Source of the DNA: Planctomycetia bacterium | Lineage (GTDB): Bacteria > Planctomycetota > Planctomycetia > Pirellulales > Thermoguttaceae | Length of the DNA: 54,626 nucleotides | Assembly: GCA_030537455.1 (NCBI GenBank) | Contig: JAUNMR010000028.1 | Location: forward strand, 1 to 54,626 | Reading direction: 5' to 3' | In this document: positions 6,862-16,259 of the stretch, in pieces | Numbering within the stretch: the stretch's first letter is position 1 | Layout: each line of letters begins with the position of its first letter | Program-made: the position numbers and the translations under genes | Notes under the pieces: model-generated | Database searches by the model: none | Seen by the model: the letters and a program-made list of their open reading frames with translations, nothing else | What the model was told of the DNA's origin: nothing

Positions 6862-8910
6862 TTACTTTGAGAGGTTTTCGATCTGCTTTTGTGAGAGCGC
6901 CCAGCTGAAGAGTTGCGCCTTTGCAATAGCGCCCTTCATGAAGTAACCTCCTTTACCGCCCGCTTCGATATCGCAACCGAGGCAGAACGCCTGTAGTTCC
7001 GGCGCGGTCGGGTGAGCCAGCGCGCCACGAGCCTGCTCGTGCGCCGCTACTTTTCCATTGATATAGAGCGTAGCGGTTCTACCGTCGACGACGCCGTATG
7101 CGGTCACGTATTCGCCTAGCGTCACGGGCGCGCGCAGAATGTGGTATCGACCGTTGATATAAGCCCAGAAGGCGAGTTGTTTTTCGTCGTAATTCACGCT
7201 CAGTTCGACGCCGCGTTGTTCCGTGTTCCCGAAGACAGCGCCGACGCCTTTGCCGTCGGGGTCGAGCGCAAATGTCGCGCCGATGGTAGCGCGGCGCAAG
7301 GTATTGTATTCGTCGGTGGTGAAGGGAATTTTAAAATAGTTCTCTTGGGCGTTGAAACGAACGACCTGGGTATTATTCAGTCGTGGCTCTTCGATAATTT
7401 CCGGCGCGCCGACGATTTCGATCTTCTTCTGCTGCGCGAGGTCATTTTGTGGAAGATTCACGAGCGCGCCGTCTTGGCAGTAGAGATTGAGCACGTCCGG
7501 TTGGGGCGCGTCGGCGCCGTGGTCGATATTGCCGTAAATGGACGGTTTGGTCTGGAAGCTGATTTCCAGCGCCTTATCGCCGGCGCGTAGGAACGGATTG
7601 AAGGGAATAATCTTAGCGCGATATGCCGTGCCAGGTTGCAGTCCCGAGAGGGTGAGTTGTAGCGTTTCAGGCTGATTGCGTAGGAAGTACTGCGACCAAA
7701 AGTACTGCTGGTCGTCGTCTTTCCAGGCGTTTTCGCGCGTGTCGAACGCCTGCAGATCGAAGCGATAGCTGTGGGTGACGTCGGGGCATTGCGCCTGTTT
7801 GAGTTCACAGCGCGCGCCGTCGTCGGAAACTTCCAAGACTTTAGCGTAGGCGTCTTGCGGCCAGACCGGTTTGGCGCTGGTGGAGTAACGCAGATCGGTG
7901 TATTCGTAACTCTTGACGTCGCCAGGCTTGTGGACGTAGTAGACGACGTCGAAGAAGTCATTTGTGATCAGGTCGTAGGGCATGAGTTTGACGGAGTTGT
8001 CGGCGCGTACCTCCATGATATAGAATTGCGCGAAGTTATTACTTCCAGCGGGGTATTTTTCATACTTTCCGCCTTCGCCACCGTGGCAGATATAGCTGAG
8101 CGTTCCGGTTCCGAAAGCGGAGAAGCAGCCCTGCCATGCGCACCTTGGGTCGTTAATGGGGTAGTGTGTGTGTCCGGAGAAGTTGATAACTCTCGGGTAC
8201 TTCTGTAGCGTGTCGAAGAGGTCTTCTAGCCCCCAGTCGTCGTGCCCACGGCCGCCGTAGACGGTTGGCGAGACGGGGTAATGCTGGAAGATGAAGATTG
8301 GCTTATTGGGGTCGGTTTCCAGACGGTCGGCTTCTTCAATTTCCTTTTCGAACCATTCGAGCGCGTAGAGGTAATCTCCGTCCTTCATCGTTCCTTTTTC
8401 GGGGGAGATCGCGATGAATTGGTAGCCGTTGACGGTATAGCGAGCGTTTGGCTCCACGCCAAAGACGCCGCGCCAGAAATCTTGATTTCCACCGTAAAAT
8501 TCGTGGTTGCCCATACAAAGTAGCGCGCGCGTGCCCTCGTGAAGCGCCGCGTCCATTTCCTTTTTAAAGAGCGTCAACTCTTGTTCGACGCCATGGTTTG
8601 ACATATCGCCGACCACGACGAGCGCGTCGAAATTTTTGTAAGGCTGATCTTGCGCGAAGCGATAGGTAAAGTCGACGGCGCGACGAAAGCGTTCGACCTC
8701 CGCCGCATTCGGGTCGCCGTTGAAGTGGACGTCGCTCATGACGGCGCAGCGCAGGACGACTTGTGCTTGCTCGGGTTGCGCCGCATCGATTTGTGCCATT
8801 GCCTCGTGTGAGAGCGCGCAGACGCCCAAACAAGAGGCGCCGGCGCTTTTGAGAAAGTCGCGACGCGTTGGGCGTGTGAAGGATGTGGTATTGGAGGTGG
8901 AACGCTTCAT
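6862..8910 (-). CDS. Tat-exported calcineurin-like metallophosphoesterase with C-terminal LamG-like domain
   Basis: 682 residues. The N-terminus has TRRDFLKSAGASCLG, a consensus twin-arginine signal, ending near AMAQ. The five metallophosphoesterase blocks are present in order: MSDVHFNGD, VVGDMSNHG, MGNHEFYGG, FQHYPVSP and SGHTHYP. These supply the Asp/His/Asn ligands of the dinuclear metal centre. After the catalytic domain comes a fibronectin-like stretch (SGLQPGTAYRAKIIPF), and the last ~170 residues look like a LamG/concanavalin-type jelly roll (RATIGATFALDPDG...GRTATLYINGKVAAHEQARG), suggesting polysaccharide binding. Acts in the periplasm on a phosphomonoester or diester, substrate unknown. 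Possibly paired with mgtE upstream but separated by a terminator (8987-9023). Confidence 0.88.
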   Translation of the reverse strand: MKRSTSNTTSFTRPTRRDFLKSAGASCLGVCALSHEAMAQIDAAQPEQAQVVLRCAVMSDVHFNGDPNAAEVERFRRAVDFTYRFAQDQPYKNFDALVVVGDMSNHGVEQELTLFKKEMDAALHEGTRALLCMGNHEFYGGNQDFWRGVFGVEPNARYTVNGYQFIAISPEKGTMKDGDYLYALEWFEKEIEEADRLETDPNKPIFIFQHYPVSPTVYGGRGHDDWGLEDLFDTLQKYPRVINFSGHTHYPINDPRCAWQGCFSAFGTGTLSYICHGGEGGKYEKYPAGSNNFAQFYIMEVRADNSVKLMPYDLITNDFFDVVYYVHKPGDVKSYEYTDLRYSTSAKPVWPQDAYAKVLEVSDDGARCELKQAQCPDVTHSYRFDLQAFDTRENAWKDDDQQYFWSQYFLRNQPETLQLTLSGLQPGTAYRAKIIPFNPFLRAGDKALEISFQTKPSIYGNIDHGADAPQPDVLNLYCQDGALVNLPQNDLAQQKKIEIVGAPEIIEEPRLNNTQVVRFNAQENYFKIPFTTDEYNTLRRATIGATFALDPDGKGVGAVFGNTEQRGVELSVNYDEKQLAFWAYINGRYHILRAPVTLGEYVTAYGVVDGRTATLYINGKVAAHEQARGALAHPTAPELQAFCLGCDIEAGGKGGYFMKGAIAKAQLFSWALSQKQIENLSK

Positions 8911-8986
8911 ATCAGAACGCCTTTACTACTGGAGTCAAGTGGATAATCTGTATTTGATATTGTACGCCGCGCGTCGGGTAATTCAA

Positions 8987-9023
8987 ATAAAAAAGCGTCG
9001 CGGAACGTAGAGGTCAGCGACGC
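8987..9023 (-). terminator. intrinsic terminator of mgtE
   Basis: On the minus strand GCGTCGC pairs with GCGACGC and is followed by a T6 run; it lies 35 bp past the mgtE stop codon. Confidence 0.75.
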
Positions 9024-9057
9024 GGTCTTGGAGGGATCGAATTGGCGTATTGAGATT

Positions 9058-10761
9058 TCATGAGTATAACGGCGCGACCAGTAGGGTTGCGAGCGTCATA
9101 TAGATAAAGGTGCCGAGCGTATCGGAGACGCCGGCGACGAACGGATTGCTCATAAGCGCGGGGTCGAGGTTCATCTTTTGGAAGACCAGCGGGAGCATTG
9201 CTCCGGTGAGATTACTGAAGAAGACGACGCAGAAGACCGACAGCGGCACCAGTAGCAGTTGCATGAGCGGCACGGAGGCGCCGTAAATCAGACAGGCGTT
9301 GATTAGGCCGCAAATCCCCATGGCAAGCCCCAAAATGACGCCCATAATAGTTTCGCGCGTTGCGATTCTTCTCCAGTCGGCGAGGGTGATTTCGCCGGTT
9401 GCAAGCGCTGTAATAACAAGGGTTGCTGATTGTCCTCCGCTATTGCCGCCGGTGGAGACGATCATTGGCAGAAAGGCGACGAGCCACGCGACGCGATCGC
9501 TGACCTCGTCGAACATGCGCAAGATGAGCGCGGTGGTAATGGCGCCGAAGAGGAGAATGGCCAGCCAGGTGAAGCGTTTGCGCGCAATGAGAAAGACATT
9601 GGCGTCGAGGTAGCTTTCGTCGTCGAGCGGCGCGACCGCGGCGCTCATGTGCGCGTTTTCCACGAGTTCTTCAACTGCGGCGTCTAAGACGTCGTCGTGG
9701 GTAATCACGCCGAGCATTTTACCGGATTTTTTATCGAGAACCGGAAGCGCGATAAAGTCATATTTTTCAACGAGTTTAACTGCTTCTTCGCGGTCGTCGT
9801 TGGCGTCGACTGTGATTAGCGACGTGGCGGACTTCATGAAGTCGCTGATCGGAACGGTCTGCTGGTTGATACGTCTGAGGAGGTCTTTAGCGGAGACGAC
9901 GCCCACGAGTTGACCGGCGCTATTGAGGACGTAGAGGTAATAGACCGTTTCCATGAGGTGCGTTTGCGCGCTGATTTCTTCGATCGCTTCCCCTACGGTC
10001 ATATCCTCGCGTAGTCGCACGAAGTCAGACGACATTTCCGCGCCGCACTTGTCCTCTTCGTAACGACTGAGCAGTTCGACGTCGTGTTGATCCTCTTGCG
10101 AGAGTAGCTTTTTGAGCTCTTCAGAGGCATCTTCGTCAATCTCTTCAAGCAAGTCGACGCGGTCGTCAGAGGGGGTCTCTTCGAGGAGCTTTGCGACCTC
10201 GTTTCTGGGGCATTTTTCAACGATTTCGACCTGGAGATCGCGGTCGAAATAGATGAAGATTTCCGCGCTTTTAGTGAGTTCTAGCTCCTGTAGGAATTTC
10301 CATGTCCATAGGAAATCAAAGAGCTGTAGGAACTCGGCGATAGTAGCGGGGTGCTGGTCGAGCAGTTCCGATTTGAGCTGTTCACAGACCTCTTTGGGGG
10401 AGTGATCAGAGAAGAGCCATTTGAACTTCTGACGCAATTCCTGCGGTAATTTCAGAAAGATACGGAATTGGTCGTGTAGTTTCGCGGCCAGTAGAACGGT
10501 TTGGAGGTCGTCGTCGTTGAGATAAGCAAAGAGTTTCGCGGCGTTACTGGGGGAGAGAGTTTCACAGTAGACGCGCAGATCGTCGGTATTATGGGTGGTA
10601 TGAGATTGACTAATCGCCAGCTTAAGGTCAGGGAGCACGACCTGCGCCAGGAAGTTAACGTCTGATGAAGGAGGGGTCGCCATGTGAACGGTTCTTTTCG
10701 GTTCTTCGACGACGTCGACGCTGACGGCGACTTTGTCGTTCAATGGCTTATCATTCTTCAT
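9058..10761 (-). CDS. mgtE: magnesium transporter MgtE
   Basis: 567 residues, about 110 longer than typical MgtE; the extra is an N-terminal extension before and within the cytosolic helical N domain. Order: N-terminal helical superhelix domain (residues ~50-260, with repeated LLEE...D units), a CBS pair (~260-390, with LYVLNSAGQLVGVVSAKDLL and GVITHDDVLD), a connecting helix, then five membrane helices (~400-567). The pore signature MIVSTGGNSGGQSATLV and the C-terminal NLDPALMSNPFVAGVSDTLG segment, which carries the conserved pore Asp, are both intact. MgtE is a dimeric Mg2+ channel in the cytoplasmic membrane, gated by Mg2+ binding to the N and CBS domains. GAGGAG precedes the start, with a promoter about 140 bp upstream. 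Confidence 0.95.
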   Translation of the reverse strand: MKNDKPLNDKVAVSVDVVEEPKRTVHMATPPSSDVNFLAQVVLPDLKLAISQSHTTHNTDDLRVYCETLSPSNAAKLFAYLNDDDLQTVLLAAKLHDQFRIFLKLPQELRQKFKWLFSDHSPKEVCEQLKSELLDQHPATIAEFLQLFDFLWTWKFLQELELTKSAEIFIYFDRDLQVEIVEKCPRNEVAKLLEETPSDDRVDLLEEIDEDASEELKKLLSQEDQHDVELLSRYEEDKCGAEMSSDFVRLREDMTVGEAIEEISAQTHLMETVYYLYVLNSAGQLVGVVSAKDLLRRINQQTVPISDFMKSATSLITVDANDDREEAVKLVEKYDFIALPVLDKKSGKMLGVITHDDVLDAAVEELVENAHMSAAVAPLDDESYLDANVFLIARKRFTWLAILLFGAITTALILRMFDEVSDRVAWLVAFLPMIVSTGGNSGGQSATLVITALATGEITLADWRRIATRETIMGVILGLAMGICGLINACLIYGASVPLMQLLLVPLSVFCVVFFSNLTGAMLPLVFQKMNLDPALMSNPFVAGVSDTLGTFIYMTLATLLVAPLYS

Positions 10762-10904
10762 GTTACGCTCCTCTCGGGCGACGCCGCGTGGTCATTAGTG
10801 CATTTTGGATCGGTGTGTACTCGGATCGTTGAGTGAAAGGGTAATTGCAATTATTTTGCAACGCAGTGGGAACGCGCAATTGTAACGGTCAAATGCGTTT
10901 ATTA

Positions 10905-10932
10905 ATTATATTAAGGCGCGTGCGTGCGTCAA
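10905..10932 (-). promoter_or_regulatory. candidate mgtE promoter
   Basis: Minus strand TTGACG (10927-10932), 16-bp spacer, TATAAT (10905-10910); the predicted leader is about 140 nt. Confidence 0.6.
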
Positions 10933-10967
10933 GTCATGAACGTCTGCGCTAAGAGAGGTTAGCGGGC

Positions 10968-11006
10968 AAAAAAAAACGCCGAAGCCAAAATATTGACCTC
11001 GGCGTT
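10968..11006 (-). terminator. intrinsic terminator, orphan
   Basis: AACGCCGAGGTC pairs with GGCTTCGGCGTT (with wobbles) and is followed by T9 on the minus strand. It is too far downstream (about 320 bp) of the anti-sigma gene, which already has its own terminator. Confidence 0.7.
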
Positions 11007-11269
11007 TCTGCGTCGTTGCAAGTCGTCACCCATGAAAACAACGCAAATGAATACGAACGGAGCACAGGCTCAGGCACAAACTAGGGAAGATAGCGCAACT
11101 TCTCCTTGTGTCACAATGTTAATATATAGAAGTTATATATAAAATCAAGGATGGGGAATAAAAATAAGCTAAGTTTTTAAAGAAAAAAATACCGAGTGTA
11201 ACAATTGTGACAAAAAGACAGTTGCATAGGTTTGCTATATAATCAGACCTGGGCGTTCGTTGTGAGAGT

Positions 11270-11306
11270 AAAAAAGGTCGCGCCTGTCGTAAAGGCAGAC
11301 GCGACG
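11270..11306 (-). terminator. intrinsic terminator of sigma/anti-sigma operon
   Basis: GTCGCGTCTGC pairs with GACAGGCGCGAC on the minus strand and is followed by T6; it lies 21 bp past the stop codon at 11327. Confidence 0.75.
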
Positions 11307-11326
11307 GCGAAATTATGACAGTACGC

Positions 11327-13174
11327 TCAATGATTTGTTATTCTCGGCGCGTGGCGTTTGGCGTCTTGCTCATTTCCCATCGGCATGCGCATGTCCTTGC
11401 GCTCGTACGGTTGAGGGGGCGCGTTTTGCGCGCGCATTTTTCCGGGATCTCCGGGTTGACCATTATTGTTAAAGAACTGTGGTTGTCCAGTCGGGAAGCT
11501 ATTTGGCGGGGCGCTGAAACGTTGCCAGGTCGCTCCTAGGAGAATACCTCTTGCCTCTTGAGGAGTGCATGAGGTGATATAGTCGCGAGACTGTTGAGGC
11601 GCGTTGCGTAGAGTGGTCGCGAGTTCCTCGAGGGAGTCAACGCGCGGGATATTGAAGGCGCCCGGCTGATTACCTTTCTGCTGGCGCACGCGTTCCTCAC
11701 GTTCGCGTTGTCGCTCTTTAATGAATTGTTCGCTATTTTCCACAAAGCTAATCGACAGTAGCATTCCGATAATCGAGGAACGTTCGGCGTCGTCGAGCGA
11801 TTCCAGATAATCCTTGGCGTTTTGCGAGAGATTGTCGGAGAACTCATTTGTCAGTTCGGCGCAACTGACGCAAGGGTCGTTGCAGTTTGGATCGCAGACG
11901 TCGTTGTCGTCGCCAGTGGCATTGGCGTTGTTATTAGCGGCGGTGTTGGAGGACAGGTCGGAGAGGAACGATAGCACGGGGTTTTCAGAGGACGGTTGAT
12001 TGCGCGAGTATTCCAGGTACTTTCGATACAAAGGGGTGAGATTTTCCTCGCGTAGCGCCGGCGGTAGCGCGCCGCGTAGCTCATTGGTTGCGAGAAGTTC
12101 TTTTTGCTCATTTGGACGCTGGTTCGCGTCGGGTTGCGAGCCGTGTAGTTTGTGCCAAGGGGTCTTGGCGCTGTTAGCGACGAAATCGACAAAACGTCCG
12201 GTTTCCGCGACCTTCATTTTGACGAAATCTAGACGTTCATCGATCGACATGGCGCCGAGTCTTTCCCTCTCCGCGTCGGAAGTGGAGGTGGCGAGCCACT
12301 GCGCGTAGTCGTCGAGGGTCTGACGTAGTTGCGCGGCGTTGGGCGCGTTTGAGATTTGTGTATAGAGGCGACGCCAGCGGTCTTGGGTCGGTTTGTCCAA
12401 GCGTTCGAATCGTTCCTGCTGACGATAGAAGGCGCGATCCTGAGCGAGCGCCTGATAGGTCTTTTCCTCGGTTTGTTTTTTATCGTGCGTCATTGGCGCT
12501 TTATTGGCGTCGTTGTGAGCGTCAAGTCGACGACACAGGTCGCGCCATTGCGTCATGAGATGTGAATCGTCGAGCGTCACGAGGTATTCAAAGTTTTGCA
12601 CCGCCTCAAGTTGCGTGAGACACTCCACGACACGGCAGTCTCGCGCGCGTTTGGCGTCGCGGTCAGGGAATAGTTCGCTAAAGCTTATATAACCGAGCGC
12701 AAGCACCGCTAGGGCGCAGACGACTTCAATGAATTGGAACCGTCGTTTCTCTTGGCGGTAGGAACGTTCGAGCGTTTCGATTTCCGAGAGCGTTTCCTTT
12801 TCCAGTCGCGAGAGGGTCGGTTCGGTCAGGTCGACTCCGTGACTGGGGTCGTCGAGAGAATCTAGCGGGTCAAAGGAGTCCAGCGCGCTGAGCGCGGCGC
12901 GTTGTTCTTCCAGTCGCGCATGTAAAGACGCGTCCTGATGCAGACGAGCTTCAAAATTATTACGCTCCTCATCGGAAAGTTCGCCGTCGAGGTAACTCAA
13001 GATAATTTCGTCGTCGGGGTCGAGCGGTTCGAGATTCTGGATTTCGTCGCAATCTGCGTCAGCGTCGGGTAGATTAAACTGCGCGTCGAGGGCGTCCCAA
13101 ATCTGCTCGAACTTCTCTTCCGTCGCGGCGTCTTGAGCGTTCGAGTCGCCAAATGAAAGATTCTCTTGCGTCAT
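11327..13174 (-). CDS. large transmembrane anti-sigma factor-like protein
   Basis: 615 residues. The start codon overlaps the sigma-factor stop (TAATG), so the two are translationally coupled. Residues ~58-95 (ILSYLDGELSDEERNNFEAR) match the N-terminal RsiW-type anti-sigma helical domain, but the His-x3-Cys-x2-Cys zinc motif of ZAS proteins is absent. One membrane helix (FIEVVCALAVLALGYISF) lies near residues 148-170. The ~440-residue exported part is charged and Gln-rich, with a notable cysteine cluster CDPNCNDPCVSC near residues 426-437. Known anti-sigma factors bind and hold the cognate ECF sigma factor at the membrane until a signal triggers release. The exported Cys cluster could be the sensor, which is inference. 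No protease or signal is identified nearby. Confidence 0.75.
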   Translation of the reverse strand: MTQENLSFGDSNAQDAATEEKFEQIWDALDAQFNLPDADADCDEIQNLEPLDPDDEIILSYLDGELSDEERNNFEARLHQDASLHARLEEQRAALSALDSFDPLDSLDDPSHGVDLTEPTLSRLEKETLSEIETLERSYRQEKRRFQFIEVVCALAVLALGYISFSELFPDRDAKRARDCRVVECLTQLEAVQNFEYLVTLDDSHLMTQWRDLCRRLDAHNDANKAPMTHDKKQTEEKTYQALAQDRAFYRQQERFERLDKPTQDRWRRLYTQISNAPNAAQLRQTLDDYAQWLATSTSDAERERLGAMSIDERLDFVKMKVAETGRFVDFVANSAKTPWHKLHGSQPDANQRPNEQKELLATNELRGALPPALREENLTPLYRKYLEYSRNQPSSENPVLSFLSDLSSNTAANNNANATGDDNDVCDPNCNDPCVSCAELTNEFSDNLSQNAKDYLESLDDAERSSIIGMLLSISFVENSEQFIKERQREREERVRQQKGNQPGAFNIPRVDSLEELATTLRNAPQQSRDYITSCTPQEARGILLGATWQRFSAPPNSFPTGQPQFFNNNGQPGDPGKMRAQNAPPQPYERKDMRMPMGNEQDAKRHAPRITNH

Positions 13175-13809
13175 TAGGGTCTTTTCCCTTGGTTTACATA
13201 GGGCGCGAGCGCTTCTTTGAGATTGAGTCTTGCGCGGCTAAGCAGTGATTTGACCGCCTGAGGGGTAAGGTTCATTACATTAGCGATCTGTTGGTAATTC
13301 ATTCCCTCGAAGCGCGAGAGCATAATGACTTCGCGTTGTCGCGGACCGAGCGCGTCGATTGCGGCGCGAACGACCGCTTGAAGTTCCAGTTGCGCAATTT
13401 TACGCGTGGGCGTGGCGCCGCTACGCGACACAATACCGTCTTCAAAGCCGATTTTCGTTGACATGGAAGTTGAGCTCGACATACTACTGAAGAGCGCTTC
13501 CGGTCGACGACTGCGCGAGCGAAGTTCGTTGTACGCGACGTTATGCGCGATACGATAGAGCCACGTGGAGAACTTGGCCTCATGACGATAGGTCGCGCGG
13601 TGTTTGTACACGCGCATAAAGACCTCTTGCGTGAGATCTTCTGCAGTGTGGGAATTACCAACCAGACGTTGCATAAAGGCGCATACACGCGCTTGATTGC
13701 GCGACATAAGCTCTTCAAAAGCGAAGGCGTCGTTAGCCTGCACCGCGAGCATGAGTCGTGCGTCTTCGTCGTCGTAGGGCGAGTTGTGCAACGTATTGTC
13801 CTGGGACAC
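13174..13809 (-). CDS. ECF-type RNA polymerase sigma factor
   Basis: 211 residues from a GTG with AAGGA 7 nt upstream; an ATG at 13845 and a GTG at 13878 also open the frame, but the chosen start gives the usual ECF N-terminus (~17 residues before region 2). Region 2 spans residues ~20-90 (FAFEELMSRNQARV, TAEDLTQEVFMRVYKH, FSTWLYRIAHNVAYNELR). Region 4 spans ~145-200 (LGPRQREVIMLSRFEGMNYQQIA, then TPQAVKSLLSRARLNLKEAL, the -35 recognition helix). A serine-rich linker joins them; region 3 is missing, as in all ECF factors. It directs transcription of an extracytoplasmic-response regulon and is co-transcribed with, and presumably inhibited by, the anti-sigma gene that overlaps its stop codon. 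Confidence 0.92.
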   Translation of the reverse strand: MSQDNTLHNSPYDDEDARLMLAVQANDAFAFEELMSRNQARVCAFMQRLVGNSHTAEDLTQEVFMRVYKHRATYRHEAKFSTWLYRIAHNVAYNELRSRSRRPEALFSSMSSSTSMSTKIGFEDGIVSRSGATPTRKIAQLELQAVVRAAIDALGPRQREVIMLSRFEGMNYQQIANVMNLTPQAVKSLLSRARLNLKEALAPYVNQGKRP

Positions 13810-14051
13810 GAAATCTTCCTTGCATACAGCGCAATAGGCAAACATACGTATGCGTCGCGCTGATATTAGTATTAACACGTCGTGGCGTTAAAAGTTTCTC
13901 AAAAAAGCGTCAAACGCGCGCGTTTACTGTACGCGCGCGACGCCCTATGATATTATATTGAATTTATAAAGCAACGCTACAAGAAGCGCGAAATTTTTAT
14001 CGCGTGGGCGCTATAAAAATTTCGACGCGACAGGAGATAGGAGACGCTAAA

Positions 14052-15104
14052 ATGAACAGAACCGACGACGTCTTATCGCGTCGACGCAAACGGACCTGGC
14101 GCTACCTGGTCTATGTGCTGGTTGGCTTGGCGATTACATTGACGCTCGGCGCGTGTGTGTTTGTGTGTCAAATGCGTCGCGTTCTGGGCAACGCCGGGTT
14201 CTTTGAGTCCTGGCGCGAAGGCGTCGACGGTCAGACGATCACAGATCTTGAGTACGGCGCTCAAGAATGGAATCGCATGGACGTCTATATTCCGCGCGAA
14301 ATATCGCCTCAACGCTCAAGTTCAGCCGTGGTCTATATTCACGGAGGCGCTTGGGTCATGGGTTCGCGTCGTGAGGAAAATGGCGAGGCGCGTCGCACGG
14401 CCAAGCTGGGGTATTTGACCGCGACGATCGACTATATGCTCTTCACGCAAAAGACTCAAGAGAATTATTCAATGGAGCAGGTTTTGAACGAGATCGACGC
14501 GGCTCTGATACGTCTTCGCGAGTTTGCACACGAGCGCGGGCTGGATTTACAACGCGTTGCGCTCAGCGGCACGTCCGCCGGAGGACACATTGCTTCGCTC
14601 TACGCCTATTCGCGTGGAGAACGCGCGCCGATTCCGGTCGTCTTTGTGTCAGCGCGCGTGGCGCCAATAGACTTTCATGAGGCGACCTGGCGCGAGGCAC
14701 AACCTCGCGAATCGCTACTGAAAATACTTTCCGCGATGCGCCATGAGCGTTTGTCGGCGAACGATTGGGACGAGTCGAACGAGGCGTTTGCCCAAAAGAT
14801 CAATTCGGTCTCTCCTCTGGCGTATCTCACGCCGGAGCATACGGTTCCGACCCTGAGCTGTTACGGCGATTCCGATATGCTCATAGGACCAGGTCATGTC
14901 AAGGCGTTGCAAGAGCGGTTTGAGGCGCTTGGCGCTAAGAGTATTGTCGACGCCAACCCGGCAGATGAGTCTACCCCGGTCTTCGATTGCATTCTTTATG
15001 TCGATTCCGGGCATTTGCTAGAGTCCGACAAAGCCGCGCGCACGCGCACACAAGAGCTTTTCACGCGCTATGCACAGCGTTATCTCGACGTGGCGACGGA
15101 GTAA
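14052..15104 (+). CDS. membrane-anchored alpha/beta hydrolase (carboxylesterase-like)
   Basis: 350 residues; the start is set at MNRTDD because GGAGATAGGAGA precedes it. A single membrane helix near residues 17-42 (LVYVLVGLAITLTLGACVF) anchors the protein with its catalytic domain outside. IHGGAWVMG (~100) is the oxyanion-hole HGG motif of the BD-FAE/hormone-sensitive lipase group. GTSAGGH (~178) is the nucleophile elbow with the catalytic Ser. YGDSDMLIG supplies the Asp and DSGHLLE the His. Such enzymes hydrolyse acyl or acetyl esters, often from hemicellulose. The next gene is a GH43 glycosidase 84 bp downstream on the same strand, which fits a pair that deacetylates and trims plant-type polysaccharide. 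That pairing is inference. Confidence 0.85.
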   Translation: MNRTDDVLSRRRKRTWRYLVYVLVGLAITLTLGACVFVCQMRRVLGNAGFFESWREGVDGQTITDLEYGAQEWNRMDVYIPREISPQRSSSAVVYIHGGAWVMGSRREENGEARRTAKLGYLTATIDYMLFTQKTQENYSMEQVLNEIDAALIRLREFAHERGLDLQRVALSGTSAGGHIASLYAYSRGERAPIPVVFVSARVAPIDFHEATWREAQPRESLLKILSAMRHERLSANDWDESNEAFAQKINSVSPLAYLTPEHTVPTLSCYGDSDMLIGPGHVKALQERFEALGAKSIVDANPADESTPVFDCILYVDSGHLLESDKAARTRTQELFTRYAQRYLDVATE

Positions 15105-15188
15105 GCGACGCGTGCGGTTCTCCGCGTTTGGCGACGCGCGGTCGTTTTGTGGCATGTAAATAACTAAACTAACCTAAAGGATTTGTAA

Positions 15189-16181
15189 ATGAAACGAAAC
15201 AACGCTACATTGCTCGCAGGGCTTGTCCTGGCGGCGGTTCTTTGCGCTTGTGGTCTTAGTCTCGCTCAAGAGTCGCCGAAGACCTCGGGCAATCCGCTTT
15301 TTCCCGGTTGGTACGCCGATCCGGAAGTGGCGCTCTTTCAGGGGCAATACTGGATTTTCCCGACGCTTTCGGTTAATTTCGACGATCAGACCTATTTTGA
15401 CTGCTTCTCCTCTAAAGATCTGACGACCTGGCAGAAGCATGAGCGTATCTTGACGAATGAAAACGTCAAGTGGGCGAAACGCGCCATGTGGGCGCCGGCG
15501 GTCGTTCAAAAGGATGGAAAATACTACTTCTTCTTTGCCGCGAACGACGTCCATGAGGGCGAGGTCGGCGGAATAGGCGTGGCGGTCGCCGATAGGCCAG
15601 AAGGACCTTATCGCGATCTACTCGGCAAGCCGCTGATTAACGATATCGTCAACGGCGCGCAACCGATCGATCAGTATGTTTTTCTCGACGACGACGGGAC
15701 GTACTACATGATCTACGGCGGTTGGCGACATTGCAATATTGTTAAGCTCAAGAGCGACTTCACGGGTCTGGAGCCCTACGAAGACGGTAGTTACTACCGC
15801 GAAATTACGCCAGCTAACTACGTAGAAGGTCCGTTTATGTTTAAAAAGGACGGAAAATATTACTTTATGTGGTCAGAAGGCGGCTGGACAGGACCGAATT
15901 ATTGCGTGGCGTATGCGATTTCCGATTCAATTTTCGGACCCTTTGAGCGCATTGGCAAGGTGATAGAGTCCGATCCGGACGTGGCATACGGCGCGGGTCA
16001 TCATAGCCTCTTACACGCTCCCTCGGGCAAGTGGTACGCGATTTATCATCGTCGTCCACTGGAAGAGACTCACGGCAATAGTCGCGCGACCTGTATTGAA
16101 GAAATGTTCTTTAACGAAGACGGCACAATCAAGCCAGTACGACTGACCTTTGAAGGCGTCGCGCCTGATCCGTTGCAATGA
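15189..16181 (+). CDS. exported glycoside hydrolase family 43-like enzyme
   Basis: 330 residues with a signal peptide ending near SLAQE. GH43 landmarks: FPGWYADPEVALF (first blade, catalytic-base Asp in YADPE), MWAPAVVQKDGKYYFFFAAND, GAQPIDQYVFLDDDGTYYMIYGG (second Asp) and NYVEGPFMFKKDGKYYFMWSEGG (catalytic acid Glu in VEGPF), then GAGHHSLLHAPSGKWYAIYHRR. This is the five-bladed propeller order of arabinosidases/xylosidases. The length is that of a single-domain GH43 with no carbohydrate-binding module. It acts in the periplasm or outside on arabinose- or xylose-containing oligosaccharide; exact specificity cannot be read from sequence. It probably forms an operon with the upstream esterase and ends at the terminator at 16260-16297. 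Confidence 0.9.
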   Translation: MKRNNATLLAGLVLAAVLCACGLSLAQESPKTSGNPLFPGWYADPEVALFQGQYWIFPTLSVNFDDQTYFDCFSSKDLTTWQKHERILTNENVKWAKRAMWAPAVVQKDGKYYFFFAANDVHEGEVGGIGVAVADRPEGPYRDLLGKPLINDIVNGAQPIDQYVFLDDDGTYYMIYGGWRHCNIVKLKSDFTGLEPYEDGSYYREITPANYVEGPFMFKKDGKYYFMWSEGGWTGPNYCVAYAISDSIFGPFERIGKVIESDPDVAYGAGHHSLLHAPSGKWYAIYHRRPLEETHGNSRATCIEEMFFNEDGTIKPVRLTFEGVAPDPLQ

Positions 16182-16259
16182 CAAGGCGTGGTAATCTATA
16201 TACGCCAATGAATTAGATAGAAACGTCGACCTTTCTGAGAAGACGTTGAGTAAACAAAG

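Larger units (their letters stand above)
10762..11269. other. intergenic region between anti-sigma gene and mgtE
   Basis: It holds the mgtE leader and promoter (10905-10932) and, on the minus strand, two separate intrinsic terminators about 300 bp apart (10968-11006 and 11270-11306). The AT-rich stretch between them (11010-11265) has no coding frame I can support. It could encode a small RNA ending at the 10968-11006 terminator, but the promoter is not evident. Confidence 0.4.
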
